DNA of 64,000 bases from VRUE01 sp963706605 (GCA_963706605.1 OY970165.1:248001-312000); one strand, 5' to 3'. Shown: positions 22,788 through 32,253, numbered from the stretch's first letter. The notes: a model not told the origin generated them from the sequence alone. Made by a program: numbers and translations.

Positions 22788-24467
22788 ATGAATCGCCCTA
22801 CTCCCACAGGCATGCGGAACGGCTCGAACGGTCAGGGTCCCCGCAGCCGTCAGCCATCCCGACGCTTCGGCCCATTGTCCAGCACTCGACCATCAAAGCC
22901 ACCTGCCCTGCTTCGGCCCCTCGGTCGTCATTACATGACCCCGCTCGAGCGGACCATGCTCATCGCGCGGCGCAACTGGATCCTGCTCCTCGTCTGCTTC
23001 CTGGTGGTCCCGGGGGCCGCGCTCGTCTACTCGCTCGCGCAAACGCCGGAATACACCGCCTCCGCGTCGCTTCTGTTCACCGAAAAAAACACCTCGCAGT
23101 TCGACCCCGAACGTGCGGCTGCGACCAACCTGCAACTGGTCTCCCTCGACCAGGTCGCAGCACGCACCGCTGAAACGCTCAGCGACGCCAACCTCACCCC
23201 CGCGGAAATCAGCGGCAAGGTCTCGGTCAGCCCCGCCGGCGAATCGGACCTGGTTAGCGTCGAAGCCACGGACCCCGATCCGAAGCTCTCCGCAGCGATC
23301 GCCAACGAGTTCGCGAGGCAGTTCATCGCCTTCCGCCGCGACGCCAACCGAGCGAAAGTCCTGAAAGGGAAGGGCCTGGTCGAAGCCAGGCTCAACGAAC
23401 TGACGCCAGCGGAGCTCGCCGGACCCGAAGGTCAAGCCCTCGAAGAACGGAATCGCGACCTCACGATCCAGGCGACCCTGCAGACCGGCGAAGCGCAGCT
23501 GGTGCAGCCCGCGACCGAGCCCAGTGCGCCCTCCTCGCCGAAAAAGACCCGCAACGTCGCCCTCGGCATCCTGCTCGGGATCGTGCTCGGGATCAGCCTA
23601 GCCCTCCTGCGCGATCAGTTCGACCGGCGACTGAAGACGGTCGAGGAAGCGGAAGCCGCCTTCGGGCTCCCGGTCCTCGCGACGGTCCCCCAGAGCCGTC
23701 AGATCGGCGACACCGCGGGAATCGAGGCGGGGCTGCGAGGCGAGGAGTCCGAGGCGTTCCGAATGCTGCGGGCAAACCTCCAGTACTTCGGCATCGACCA
23801 GGAGCTGAAGTCGATCCTGATCACCTCGCCAGCGTCTGAAGACGGCAAGACGATGGTCGCCTGGAACCTTGCCCTGGCCGAGGCTCACGCCGGCAAGAGA
23901 ATCCTCTACGTAGAGGCGGACCTGCGGCGGCCGACCCTCTCCCAACGGCTCCCTCTCTCAAGCGAGAAAGGCCTCGGCCTAGTGCTTGCCGGCGGCATAG
24001 AAGCCAAAACTGCGATCCAGAAGGTGCAGGGCGTGGACGTGCTGTCGGCCGGCCCACTGCCGCCCAACCCTGCCGAGCTGATCGACTCCCAGCGCATGGA
24101 AAACCTGCTCGATTGGGCCGAGGGGGAGTACGACCGCGTCGTCGTCGACACGCCTCCGGCGGCGATCGTCGCCGACGCCCTGCCCCTGATCAAGCGAGTG
24201 GACCGGGTGCTGGTCGTCGTCCGACTTCGTCGCACCGCCCGCGACGCCGCTGAGCATTTGCGGGAGCAGTTGACGATCATCGAGGCGCCCGTGATCGGCC
24301 TCGTCGTGAACGGAGCGGCCGGACAGGCCGACGACAGCTATTACCGGTCGCCCGCGATCAGCGACTCGTTCGCCAAGATGCACGAAAAGCTCGCGACGTC
24401 CGATGCTGCGGGTGCGGAGGAGTCGGCGCCACAGGCTGAGCAGATCTCGAAAGGAAGGGCAAGCTAG
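22788..24467 (+). CDS. Wzz chain-length / BY-kinase-like EPS co-polymerase
   Basis: 559-aa inner-membrane protein: Pro/Arg-rich cytoplasmic N-terminus, TM1 at about 65-85 (WILLLVCFLVVPGAALVYSLA), a Wzz periplasmic domain, TM2 (VALGILLGIVLGISLALL) and a cytoplasmic BY-kinase/CpsD-like ATPase domain. It controls polymer length and, by phosphorylation, assembly. Oddities: the Walker A reads SPASEDGKTMVAW and lacks the Pro-Gly of the usual P-G-E-G-K-S/T; Walker A' reads YVEADLRRP (E for the usual D); Walker B is RVVVDTPP. There is no C-terminal Tyr cluster, only SYY. ATG 22788 was chosen; 22713 and 22935 are alternatives. Confidence 0.87.
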   Translation: MNRPTPTGMRNGSNGQGPRSRQPSRRFGPLSSTRPSKPPALLRPLGRHYMTPLERTMLIARRNWILLLVCFLVVPGAALVYSLAQTPEYTASASLLFTEKNTSQFDPERAAATNLQLVSLDQVAARTAETLSDANLTPAEISGKVSVSPAGESDLVSVEATDPDPKLSAAIANEFARQFIAFRRDANRAKVLKGKGLVEARLNELTPAELAGPEGQALEERNRDLTIQATLQTGEAQLVQPATEPSAPSSPKKTRNVALGILLGIVLGISLALLRDQFDRRLKTVEEAEAAFGLPVLATVPQSRQIGDTAGIEAGLRGEESEAFRMLRANLQYFGIDQELKSILITSPASEDGKTMVAWNLALAEAHAGKRILYVEADLRRPTLSQRLPLSSEKGLGLVLAGGIEAKTAIQKVQGVDVLSAGPLPPNPAELIDSQRMENLLDWAEGEYDRVVVDTPPAAIVADALPLIKRVDRVLVVVRLRRTARDAAEHLREQLTIIEAPVIGLVVNGAAGQADDSYYRSPAISDSFAKMHEKLATSDAAGAEESAPQAEQISKGRAS

Positions 24468-24487
24468 CCCTTCCCGCCGACACCGCC

Positions 24488-25765
24488 CTATCGAGGGATC
24501 TCCTCCTCGGGGGGCGCGCGACAGGCCGCGGAAAACACCAGGCCCAGGGTCAGCGGCGCCACGTATAGCATCGAGCCGTTGACGACCGCATAGACGATCA
24601 GCGGCACGAGCACGATGCTCTCGAGCGGAGATCTCAGCAGAGCAAACCAGAGCAACGCCCAGGCGAAGATGCCGACCAGCCCAAACGTCACCCCGACCTC
24701 GATCAGGTCCGAGTGACCGAAGAAGGGGGTGCCGAGAGCGCGGATCTCGGCCTCTTCGATTGAGCCCAGACCGGTGCCGAACAACCACTGCGGCGGCCCT
24801 GCGTTCCACCACGGAGTTACCGCCACCGTCCAGATCGCGCCCCGCTCCGAGCCGGCGGTTGCCAGGGAGGTTTCGGATTTCGATTCTTTGGCAAAGCGCT
24901 CAGTGACGATCTTCGCGCCGCCGCTAGCGAAGGCGACGAGCACCAGAACGACGACGATCGTCACCGCCCGCCGATCGAATCGCGCCCGGATGCAGTAGAT
25001 CAAGATCACGACGAGTAGAGCCAGCAAGGCCGACCGCACCCCCGTCAGCAGAGCGGGAACGACGCCCAGGGCGAAGAACGCGAGCTGAACCGGCACCCGC
25101 CGGCTTGACACCAGGCCCGCGCAGGCCACGACGACGAAGGTCAGCGTCATCTCGTGGACGATCCCGCGGCCGAAGCCGAGCTTCTCGCCGATTTCGTACT
25201 TGGTCCCAGTCTGGCCCAGGCCGGCAGCGATGATTCCCAGGTGAACCGCCAGCGCCGCGAGGCAGCTGCCGAGAATGAGGTTGCGCGCCTCCGGAAGCCG
25301 TTCCTGGCCTCGCTCGCTCAGAACGGCCAGCGCGACCGCCGGGAAGATCATGTACTTGGCCACCTGGGTGTACTGATCGGATTCGGTCGCAAAGATCGCG
25401 TGGCCGAGCACCACCGCCACGAACATTCCCGCGGCCACCGGCCCGAGGTAGCGGCGGAAACGCAGCGGCGTGGCGAGCGCCAGCAGCGCGATCGCCGCCG
25501 CGGTCGTGACGAAGGTCCTCAGCAGGCTGGGCAGCAGGCCGTCGAAGACCACGAGCCACGGCAGCAACCCGACCAGCAGCTCGACCACGCCGAGTCGGTT
25601 GAGGCGAGACGCCGTGGCGCCGATCCCGATCAGTGCCACCAGACCCACGCCCGCCGCGGGCGATCTGACGAGAAGGGCGCCGGTGGCGACCGCCAGGATC
25701 ACCGCGAGCCCGTAGGCGACGGCGGCGGAGATCGCGATCGACCCCGAGCGAGTTCCGGGCGTCAA
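24488..25765 (-). CDS. O-antigen polymerase/ligase-like membrane protein (Wzy candidate)
   Basis: 425-aa protein with about 11 hydrophobic segments and one large extracytoplasmic loop near residues 285-340, containing SERGAIWTVAVTPWWNAGPPQWLFGTGLGS and FGHSDLIEVGVTFGLVG, the pattern of the Wzy_C/O-antigen ligase superfamily. Expected to polymerise repeat units at the outer face of the membrane. The apparent start is TTG 25765; the same frame is open further upstream to the stop of the preceding gene, so the N-terminus could be about 15 residues longer. Last gene of the operon mch-28148-FemAB-GT4-wzy. Confidence 0.85.
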   Translation of the reverse strand: MTPGTRSGSIAISAAVAYGLAVILAVATGALLVRSPAAGVGLVALIGIGATASRLNRLGVVELLVGLLPWLVVFDGLLPSLLRTFVTTAAAIALLALATPLRFRRYLGPVAAGMFVAVVLGHAIFATESDQYTQVAKYMIFPAVALAVLSERGQERLPEARNLILGSCLAALAVHLGIIAAGLGQTGTKYEIGEKLGFGRGIVHEMTLTFVVVACAGLVSSRRVPVQLAFFALGVVPALLTGVRSALLALLVVILIYCIRARFDRRAVTIVVVLVLVAFASGGAKIVTERFAKESKSETSLATAGSERGAIWTVAVTPWWNAGPPQWLFGTGLGSIEEAEIRALGTPFFGHSDLIEVGVTFGLVGIFAWALLWFALLRSPLESIVLVPLIVYAVVNGSMLYVAPLTLGLVFSAACRAPPEEEIPR

Positions 25766-25809
25766 CCCGGCGCCGGCCAGGCGCAGGGTGAGGGGACGAG
25801 CCCGCGAGA

Positions 25810-27015
25810 TCAGCTGCCCCCCTCGGCCAGGGGCACCGGCTCTCGGACGCGCTCGGGCTCACCCACGCAGCTTTCGATGAATGCGGCCACCTGGACGGCG
25901 ACGTTCGACCACGACTCCGCGGCAGGGGGCGCAAGCTCCTCCGCCGACCACTCGCGCTCCAGGTGCTCCCACACGCGCTCACCGACCCCCGACTCGCCTT
26001 CTGGCGCGATCATCCAACCCGGGTGCGCCCCCGCAAACTGGGCGAGGGCGTCATCTGACTCGCCGTTGGTCACCGCCAGCCTCGGGATCGGCAAGGTCAG
26101 GTACTGCACCGCCTTGCTCGGCAGCAGATACCCGCGCTGGTTGCCAAGCACGAGCGCGACGTCGAAATCCCCGGCGCGGGCGACGATCTGCTCCCACGGC
26201 CGGGCCGGGTGGCGCTCGATGCGAACTCCCGCTGGCGCGCGTTCCAGCATGCCCTCGTAGTCGTTGCCGAACTGGACGAAGGTGATCGCACGCCAACGCC
26301 CGGTGCGTTGCAACGCCTCCAGCAGCGGGGTCACGTCCACCCGAATCGGGGAGATGGACCCGAAGTGGGCCAAGGTCAGCGAGTCGGGCTCGCGTTGCCC
26401 CACCCGCGGGGGGGCGGCGGGAGTCGGAACGTAGCCGTTCGGGCGAGCCAGGACCTGCAGATGGGGGAACATCTGCTTGAGACGATCCCCCTGCTGTCGA
26501 GTGGTCACGACTGCGCCGGCCGCGTTCTGCCAGATCGGCAGCTCGGCTCGTCTCGCGCGCCAGACGGAGATCGTATGAGGAAGCTCCGCCGGCTCGGTGA
26601 GAACCCAGGGGTCGCCGGCGTCGACCACATACGGAATTCCGCGGCGGGCGAGCTCGCAGGCGGCGCGGGTGACCGGTGACCACGGGTAGCCGACCAGCAA
26701 GGCGGCATCGACGTCGGGGTTCCAGCGATGGAGGCGGCGGGCCGCCCACGGCTCCCATCTATCGAGAGCGACCGAGCGCATCGCGGAGCCGAGCACCCGG
26801 CGTAGGAACGGCTGGCGTGAGACCGGCGCATCGCTCCCGCCAAACGTCTCCGGGGGCAGCGCGACCAGCTCCACGTCCCAGCGCTTACCCAGCTCTTCAA
26901 CCAGATTTTGGGTGCGCTGTCCGCGCGGCGACATCGAGTTGTGCGCAAGCCCGGAGACGACGGCGAACCGGCCTCGCGAGTTGCTGTTCGTGGGGACAGG
27001 GCCTGTGGTCATCAT
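25810..27015 (-). CDS. Glycosyltransferase family 4-like protein
   Basis: 401 aa from ATG 27015; the frame is open to 27288 but that would overlap the preceding gene. GT-B fold: the acceptor side has FAVVSGLAHNSMSPRGQRTQNLVEELGKRW and the donor side has LTLAHFGSISPIRVDVTPLLEAL and FDVALVLGNQRGYLLPSKAVQYLTL, where the usual GT4 EGFG-type loop is replaced by LLPSKAVQYL, a variant seen in glycosyltransferases of polysaccharide clusters. It lies 20 nt after the FemAB-like gene and 44 nt before the Wzy candidate, same strand. Confidence 0.82.
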   Translation of the reverse strand: MMTTGPVPTNSNSRGRFAVVSGLAHNSMSPRGQRTQNLVEELGKRWDVELVALPPETFGGSDAPVSRQPFLRRVLGSAMRSVALDRWEPWAARRLHRWNPDVDAALLVGYPWSPVTRAACELARRGIPYVVDAGDPWVLTEPAELPHTISVWRARRAELPIWQNAAGAVVTTRQQGDRLKQMFPHLQVLARPNGYVPTPAAPPRVGQREPDSLTLAHFGSISPIRVDVTPLLEALQRTGRWRAITFVQFGNDYEGMLERAPAGVRIERHPARPWEQIVARAGDFDVALVLGNQRGYLLPSKAVQYLTLPIPRLAVTNGESDDALAQFAGAHPGWMIAPEGESGVGERVWEHLEREWSAEELAPPAAESWSNVAVQVAAFIESCVGEPERVREPVPLAEGGS

Positions 27016-27035
27016 GGCTGAGTGCGCGAGCGAGG

Positions 27036-28151
27036 TTAGCCTACGCCCAGGCGACGCAAACGCCGTTTCACGTTTGGAGAGAGCCTGCTCACGAGCGCAC
27101 GACGCCCCCGGCGCGGAGCGAGGCGGAGCCTGGCTGGCCAGTGGGCGACCCCGCGGGGGACGATGATGCTCGACCGCAGGCAGTCTTCCGAGGTGGAAAG
27201 CCGGTACTTGTAGTCCTGGCCCCCCGGACCGAGGTTCATCGTGCGCTCCCCCCGATCTGCGGCGTCGGCGAGTGCATAGACGAGGCACTGCATGATCGGC
27301 GAGAAGTCGCGGTGGGCCTCGTCGAACCCGCTGTTCCAGGCGCTGACCTCGCCGCCCGCGGCGAGCAGCAGGTCGGCCGCGATCACCTCTCCGCCGAGGT
27401 CCAGGCAGAGCAGCCTGAAACGTTCGGAGGGCAGCAGGTCCAGGCCGACCGCGACGAGCATCCGCTCGATGCCCTCGCCCTCGGGAATGCTCGATCCGCC
27501 ACGATCCGCGAGTCGCATCCAGTGCAGCCGCAGAAACGCCCTGACGTCTGGCTCGAGGGTCTCCTCGGTTGAGAATCGAAAGGTCCCGCCCCCCTCGTCC
27601 AGCTTGCGGCGGCTACTGCGGATGTCGCGCCGGAAGCTCTTGCTCTTGGCGCTCATCCAGGCCTCGATGCCGTCGCCGAAATCCACCTGCGGCGCCGGCG
27701 CCTCGGACTCCACCCATCGCCAGGCGCCACGGCCACCCGGCCAGGCGCGACTCAGCATCTCGGCCCAGTCCGGTCCGCTGCCGTGCTGCTCCAGCTCGAT
27801 CAGGTCGGCTCGCGGCTCGGCCGCGGCGAGCAGCTCGGCCGCCGCCTCGGCCACCTGGGCCTCGAGCCCGGCGCGCGACACGGGTTCGACCGGCGCCAGC
27901 TCACCGCCGAGCGGGCGGTAGGTGCGGCCGGTCACGCACATCGGGACAATCCCCGCGAGCCCGTCGTCCAACTCCACGACCAGCACCCGAAGGCGAGCGC
28001 CCTCGGGCCGCAGGTGCCTCCACCAGGACAGCGCCCAGGCCGGTGCCGTAAAGGGGCGTTCCGACGCCACCGCCAGCTCGTCCCATTCCGCGCGGATCGG
28101 CCCCAACCCGTCGAGGCTCTCGACCACCCGCGCGGTGACGCCCACGGTCAC
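27036..28151 (-). CDS. FemAB/BcsL-like GNAT acyltransferase 1
   Basis: 371-aa protein of the GNAT_6 (PF13480, CelD/BcsL-like) group, often found in polysaccharide loci, where it is thought to transfer acyl or aminoacyl groups to sugars or lipid-linked precursors. Landmarks: RPFTAPAWALSWWRHLRPEGARLRVLVVELD and a C-terminal RLLCLDLGGEVIAADLLLAAGGEVSAWNSGFDEAHRDFSPIMQCLVYAL. A basic C-terminal tail may bind membrane. The start is GTG 28151, overlapping the upstream stop (GTGA); the longer 28205 frame would overlap the previous gene by 58 nt. Confidence 0.8.
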   Translation of the reverse strand: MTVGVTARVVESLDGLGPIRAEWDELAVASERPFTAPAWALSWWRHLRPEGARLRVLVVELDDGLAGIVPMCVTGRTYRPLGGELAPVEPVSRAGLEAQVAEAAAELLAAAEPRADLIELEQHGSGPDWAEMLSRAWPGGRGAWRWVESEAPAPQVDFGDGIEAWMSAKSKSFRRDIRSSRRKLDEGGGTFRFSTEETLEPDVRAFLRLHWMRLADRGGSSIPEGEGIERMLVAVGLDLLPSERFRLLCLDLGGEVIAADLLLAAGGEVSAWNSGFDEAHRDFSPIMQCLVYALADAADRGERTMNLGPGGQDYKYRLSTSEDCLRSSIIVPRGVAHWPARLRLAPRRGRRALVSRLSPNVKRRLRRLGVG

Positions 28152-29275
28152 TCCGTCGCGAGCGCGTAGGCGTGGAGGAGCCAGCCGAGGTGGTAGGGAC
28201 GGCACTCGCGCAGCACTTCCAGCTCACCCGCCTCAGCCTCGGTGTGGTCGGCGCCGGGACGCAGCGAACGAGCCACCACGCGGGCAAGGTTGGCACGCGA
28301 GATGCCGAACATGGCGTCGGCGTCGCTGCCGACCCGCTGGATGTTGCGGAAGATGATCGGGGAATCGCGGCGGACCAGGTCGGTCGAGAGCTCATTGGCC
28401 CCCGAGAGCCAGTCGAGCCCCAGCGCGAGGTGCTCGCGGTAGGCGCCCTCGCCGAGCGCTTCGACCGGCAGCAGCGCCATGAACGCCATCCCGTCCTGGT
28501 GGACCGAGTAGACGGGATAGCCCTCGAGGACAGCCCTGTTCTGCGTCGAGTAGAGCCACCACCACTGGCCGAGCGGGCCCTGCGCGGCGACGATCCGGTC
28601 GGCGGCCCGGCGCAGGGCGGGCGCGGGCGCCTCACCGGTGACGCGGTAGAAGGAGGCGAGGCCGTGCAGCGGATAGACCTGGGCGGCGAAGCTGGTGAGG
28701 CGGTGGATCAGGGCGCTGCGCACACCGGTCGGCCGCCGGAACGGCCCGAAGAGCTCAGCCCTGGACGAGAACCTCCCGAGCAGCTCCGCCGCCCACCGCC
28801 TGCAGCTCTCGATCGCCACCCCACCCTGCTCCGGGTAGGCCTCGGCGGCGACGGCAAGGCCGTGGATGACGTGGCCCAGCGCGGCGCTCTCGCAGTTCTG
28901 CAGATCCCCCCGCTCGGCGAGCTCCCTGGTCAGGCGCGCCCCGCGCGGATCTTCGGCCAGCGCCAGGGCCCAGATCACGTTGGCGAGCACCTGCGGCGAC
29001 GTTCCCGCCGAGGCGACCCCGTGGAGCGCGTCGAGCGCCCGCCCCAGCGGGAAGACGCTCTCCGGTGACCGCGCGGACTGCCGCAGGACCCCGACCGTCG
29101 ACATCGCGGTGTAGAAGACGTTGCTGCCGAGGTTCGAGTGGCGGTCGCCGTTCGCGACGGTCTTCTGACAGAAGAGCCCGGTCTCCTCGTCGAACATCTG
29201 CGGCAGCGCCTCCAGGCTCAGCTCGACGAGCCCTCCGAAACGCTTCTGCAGCTCGTCAGGCGGCGATGTCCCCAT
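28148..29275 (-). CDS. Unrecognised protein, probable alpha/alpha-toroid
   Basis: 375-aa soluble protein with no signal peptide. Repeating helical pairs with aromatic turns (LGQWWWLYSTQNRAVLEGYPVYSVHQDGMAFMALLPVEALGE) resemble alpha/alpha-barrel proteins such as terpene cyclase- or glycosidase/epimerase-like toroids. His and Trp in the VHQDG and WWWLYS segments would sit in the cavity, but no known catalytic signature was recognised. It is tightly placed in an operon: 6 nt after the MaoC gene and overlapping the FemAB-like gene by 4 nt. A role in modifying the polysaccharide is inferred from context only. Confidence 0.6.
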   Translation of the reverse strand: MGTSPPDELQKRFGGLVELSLEALPQMFDEETGLFCQKTVANGDRHSNLGSNVFYTAMSTVGVLRQSARSPESVFPLGRALDALHGVASAGTSPQVLANVIWALALAEDPRGARLTRELAERGDLQNCESAALGHVIHGLAVAAEAYPEQGGVAIESCRRWAAELLGRFSSRAELFGPFRRPTGVRSALIHRLTSFAAQVYPLHGLASFYRVTGEAPAPALRRAADRIVAAQGPLGQWWWLYSTQNRAVLEGYPVYSVHQDGMAFMALLPVEALGEGAYREHLALGLDWLSGANELSTDLVRRDSPIIFRNIQRVGSDADAMFGISRANLARVVARSLRPGADHTEAEAGELEVLRECRPYHLGWLLHAYALATE

Positions 29276-29281
29276 CGGCAG

Positions 29282-29794
29282 TTATCCGGGCCGCTTGGGA
29301 ACGAGGACGAGGCGCTTGAACTCGGCGACGAGGACCCCGTCCTGGTTGAGGACCCGGGTGTGGACCTTGACGATGCCGCGGTCAGGCTTGGACTGCGAAG
29401 GCTTGACGTCGAGGACCTCCGTCTCGCAAAAGAGGGTGTCGCCGTGGAAGACCGGGTTGGGGTGACTGAGCTCTTCGGTGGCCAGGTTGGCGATCGCCTT
29501 GCCGGAGACGTCGGAGACCGACATCCCGAGCGCGAGCGAGTAGACGAGTGGCCCGACGACGACGTTGCGGCCCTGCTGCGACCCCTTCGCGTAGATGTCG
29601 TTGATGTGGAGTGGATGGTGGTTCATCGTGATCAGGCAGAAGAGGTGGTCATCGGCCTCGGTCACGGTCTTTGCAGGCCAGTGCTTGTAGACGGCGCCGA
29701 CCTCGAACTCCTCGAGGTAGCGGCCGTAGCTGTGCGCGCCGGACGCCTCCCGCTCGGCCTGGTCGGTGGTTAGCTCGTACTTCTGGTCGCTCAT
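29282..29794 (-). CDS. mch: MaoC-type hydratase, probable mesaconyl-CoA hydratase
   Basis: 170-aa hot-dog-fold enoyl-CoA hydratase. The family motif region is DDHLFCLITMNHHPLHINDIYAKGSQQGRNVVVGPLVYSLALGMS, with the catalytic Asp/His (NHHPLHIND). In actinobacteria with ccr and meaA, this type of MaoC protein hydrates mesaconyl-C1-CoA to beta-methylmalyl-CoA, the step before malyl-CoA lyase. Assignment rests on that pathway context. It is the first gene of an operon that continues into FemAB, GT4 and Wzy genes, and it diverges from the Wzx gene across 109 nt. Confidence 0.78.
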   Translation of the reverse strand: MSDQKYELTTDQAEREASGAHSYGRYLEEFEVGAVYKHWPAKTVTEADDHLFCLITMNHHPLHINDIYAKGSQQGRNVVVGPLVYSLALGMSVSDVSGKAIANLATEELSHPNPVFHGDTLFCETEVLDVKPSQSKPDRGIVKVHTRVLNQDGVLVAEFKRLVLVPKRPG

Positions 29795-29903
29795 CGGTCG
29801 TCTTCGTCTCCTCTTGGGTTGCGGCGCGGAATCCTAGTCGTAGGGGGCGACATCGGAGGGGCGGCAGTTCAGACGCGCCGCTCTCCGGACGATACTTACC
29901 GCT

Positions 29904-31220
29904 GTGAAGCGCCTATCGAAGTTCAAGCGGGGATTCGTCTCGACCTTCGTCCTCGACGTGACGGCGCGGGGTATGAGCGCGGTATCGCTGATTCTGCTGC
30001 TGCGCACGCTCTCGGTCGGGGACTTCGCCTTCGTCATCCTCCTGCTCAACATCGGGCAGTTCCTGGGCAGCGCCGCGACCGGGGGCATACGCCTGCGCTA
30101 CGCCCGCCTAGAGGCCGAGCGCATCTCGCGCGGTCACGACGCACCCTCTGCTTTCCACGCGACCCTGCTCAGCGGCTCCCTGCTTATCCTCGCCGCCGGA
30201 GTCTTCGGCCTCGCCGTGGCGACGGTGCTGGGCCTCGGCAAGGACGTCGGCGAACGGCTCGTCTTCGTCGCGATCGGGACCGTCTTCACGCTGGGCAGCG
30301 CCGCCGTCGAAATGGCCATTTACCACTATCAGGCCCAGCTGGCCTTCCTGCGAGCGGGCCTGATCCAGGTTACCCGCGGCGTCGTGCTGCTGGCGGTCGC
30401 CGGGCTGGCGACGGCGGGGCTGCTCGAGTCCGGTGAGGCGGTCGGCCTCTACTTCGCGATCGGGGTCGGCACGGTGGCCCTGGTCGTCGCGGCACCGCTT
30501 GCGCTCGCCACCCGCAAGGCGACGGGCGGCCTTGAGGGGCGCTTCGGCTTCGGCCGCGAGTCGGCTGCGCTGACGCTCTACTCGATCGCCTCCGCGGGTT
30601 GGGCCTACCTCGACCTGTTCCTCGTCGCCGCGCTGCTCGACGAGACGGCGGTCGCGGCCTACGGGGCGGCCCTCCGGTATATCTCGATCGCGATGGGCCC
30701 GGTCCCGGCGATGATCACGGTGCTGCGGGTGCGTACTTCTCAGGGCGACATGATCGATTCCGACGAGGCCCAGATCGCGATGATGAAACGCTGGGCGAAG
30801 CAGACGGCGGCGCCGACGCTGGCGATCCTAGGCCTCGTCGCGATCGCCGCGATCTGGGCGATTCCGCTCATCGACGGTGGTCGCTACCCGGACTCGGTGC
30901 CGATCTTCCAGGTGCTGCTGGTGTCGGCGTTCGCGCAGCTGATCACGCTACCGAACACGAGCCTGCTGATCGCCCAGCGGCGCTATACGACGCTCGGCTG
31001 GGTGAACGCAGCGGCCGTCTGCGTAAACGTGGTCCTGGCCACGATCTCCGCCGAGCTGTTCGGGGTCGTCGGCATCGCCGTCGCCGGCGCCATGGTGACG
31101 ATCGGCCAGCTCTCCACAGTGACCCTACTGGCCGCCAACCCCCCGCCCCGCGACGCAACCCCCGTTGCCGAGGTCGGCGTCAGCGGCCAGGCGAGCGCAA
31201 GCGGCGGTAGGCCCGTTTGA
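29904..31220 (+). CDS. Wzx-like oligosaccharide flippase (MATE/MOP superfamily)
   Basis: 438-aa integral membrane protein with about 12-14 hydrophobic segments, starting with the amphipathic KFKRGFVSTFVLDVTARGMSAVSLILLLRTLSVGDFA motif typical of polysaccharide flippases. It would move the lipid-linked repeat unit across the membrane for Wzy polymerisation. GTG 29904 is preceded at 7 nt by GATACT (29891-29896), consistent with leaderless transcription. The 3' end overlaps the convergent FemAB-like gene by 41 nt. Confidence 0.88.
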   Translation: MKRLSKFKRGFVSTFVLDVTARGMSAVSLILLLRTLSVGDFAFVILLLNIGQFLGSAATGGIRLRYARLEAERISRGHDAPSAFHATLLSGSLLILAAGVFGLAVATVLGLGKDVGERLVFVAIGTVFTLGSAAVEMAIYHYQAQLAFLRAGLIQVTRGVVLLAVAGLATAGLLESGEAVGLYFAIGVGTVALVVAAPLALATRKATGGLEGRFGFGRESAALTLYSIASAGWAYLDLFLVAALLDETAVAAYGAALRYISIAMGPVPAMITVLRVRTSQGDMIDSDEAQIAMMKRWAKQTAAPTLAILGLVAIAAIWAIPLIDGGRYPDSVPIFQVLLVSAFAQLITLPNTSLLIAQRRYTTLGWVNAAAVCVNVVLATISAELFGVVGIAVAGAMVTIGQLSTVTLLAANPPPRDATPVAEVGVSGQASASGGRPV

Positions 31221-32253
31221 GCAGAGGTCGCAGGTGGGAGCGGTAGCCGTATCTGGTCGCCCCCGCGGGCCCACGCGGGAACACGCGAAGGTTGGTGTGG
31301 GCCTTGCTGCCGGTCGCGACCTTTTCCTTCCAGTCACTTGTCTCCCCCAGCAGCTCGTAGGCGTCGAGGTCGAGCTCGAAGCAGCGCTCGACGATCGAGA
31401 GCTGCATGACGAGCCCGGGGACCAGCTTCCGCCACTGCTCGTCGTAACCGGCCTTCAGCGAGTAGAGCCTGCCCCCCGTCTGGATGCAGAAGCTGAAGGC
31501 GGCCGCCTCGCCGTCGAGCGCGATGCGGCTCAGTCGCAGCTCCCCGCGGTCGTGGAACCGTCGCGCGATGTCGCGGTAGAAGGCGGTGGTCTCGGGGGTG
31601 GAGAGGATCGCGGTGCCGGCCTCCCCCTTCCAGCCGCTCGCCTCGACCCGGAATCCCTCCTCCAGCCATTTCTCCAGGTCGTCGGGGATGGCGACGATCT
31701 CCAGCTCCGCGCCGTGGTCCCGCTGCATTTTCCGCCGGTAGCGGGCCAGGCGCTTTTTCCAGCTCGAATCGTTTCCCTTGCTCCAGGCTTCGAAGTCCCC
31801 GCTGGTGTCCACGACCGGGGAGACGTAACCGGCTTCGGCGAGCGGCCGCGCCGCGGTCTCACGCGCCGCGGCTTCGAGTAACGGCAACGAGCCGTCCGTC
31901 GCCGGCAGCAACTGCAGCTCGACTTCCGAGGCCTCTCGGGCAAGCGCCGCCGCGATCAGCGCCCCCATCGCCTCCTCGTCCGTGGCCAACGGACGGAGCA
32001 TGCCCGAGTGGCCGTTGACCAAGCCCTTGAGGCGGCGGCCCTCGACCCTGAGGGGGAACGCCCCGACCAGCTGATCGTCGCGGCTGACGGTGCATACCGC
32101 GAGCGTGCTCCCATCGCCAAACGCCCCCCACCACGATTCGTACCAGCAATGCAGGTCGAAGGGACCGGCATCGTCGGGCAGCAGCGCATTCCAGCCTGGA
32201 GCGAGCTCCCGGAAGCGGGCCATGTCGGCAATCCACTCGATCTGCAGAGACAC
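31180..32253 (-). CDS. FemAB/BcsL-like GNAT acyltransferase 2
   Basis: 357-aa GNAT_6-type protein paralogous in design to the one at 27036: FDLHCWYESWWGAFGDGSTLAVCTVSRDDQLVGAFPLRVEG at the N-terminus and LRLSRIALDGEAAAFSFCIQTGGRLYSLKAGYDEQWRKLVPGLVMQLSIVERCFEL with the conserved K-x-G-Y-D motif. Expected to acylate a sugar or lipid intermediate. GTG 32253 starts 1 nt before the upstream stop (32255-32257), so it is coupled to the SCP2-domain gene and mcd. It ends inside the 3' end of wzx on the other strand. Confidence 0.8.
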   Translation of the reverse strand: MSLQIEWIADMARFRELAPGWNALLPDDAGPFDLHCWYESWWGAFGDGSTLAVCTVSRDDQLVGAFPLRVEGRRLKGLVNGHSGMLRPLATDEEAMGALIAAALAREASEVELQLLPATDGSLPLLEAAARETAARPLAEAGYVSPVVDTSGDFEAWSKGNDSSWKKRLARYRRKMQRDHGAELEIVAIPDDLEKWLEEGFRVEASGWKGEAGTAILSTPETTAFYRDIARRFHDRGELRLSRIALDGEAAAFSFCIQTGGRLYSLKAGYDEQWRKLVPGLVMQLSIVERCFELDLDAYELLGETSDWKEKVATGSKAHTNLRVFPRGPAGATRYGYRSHLRPLLKRAYRRLRSPGR

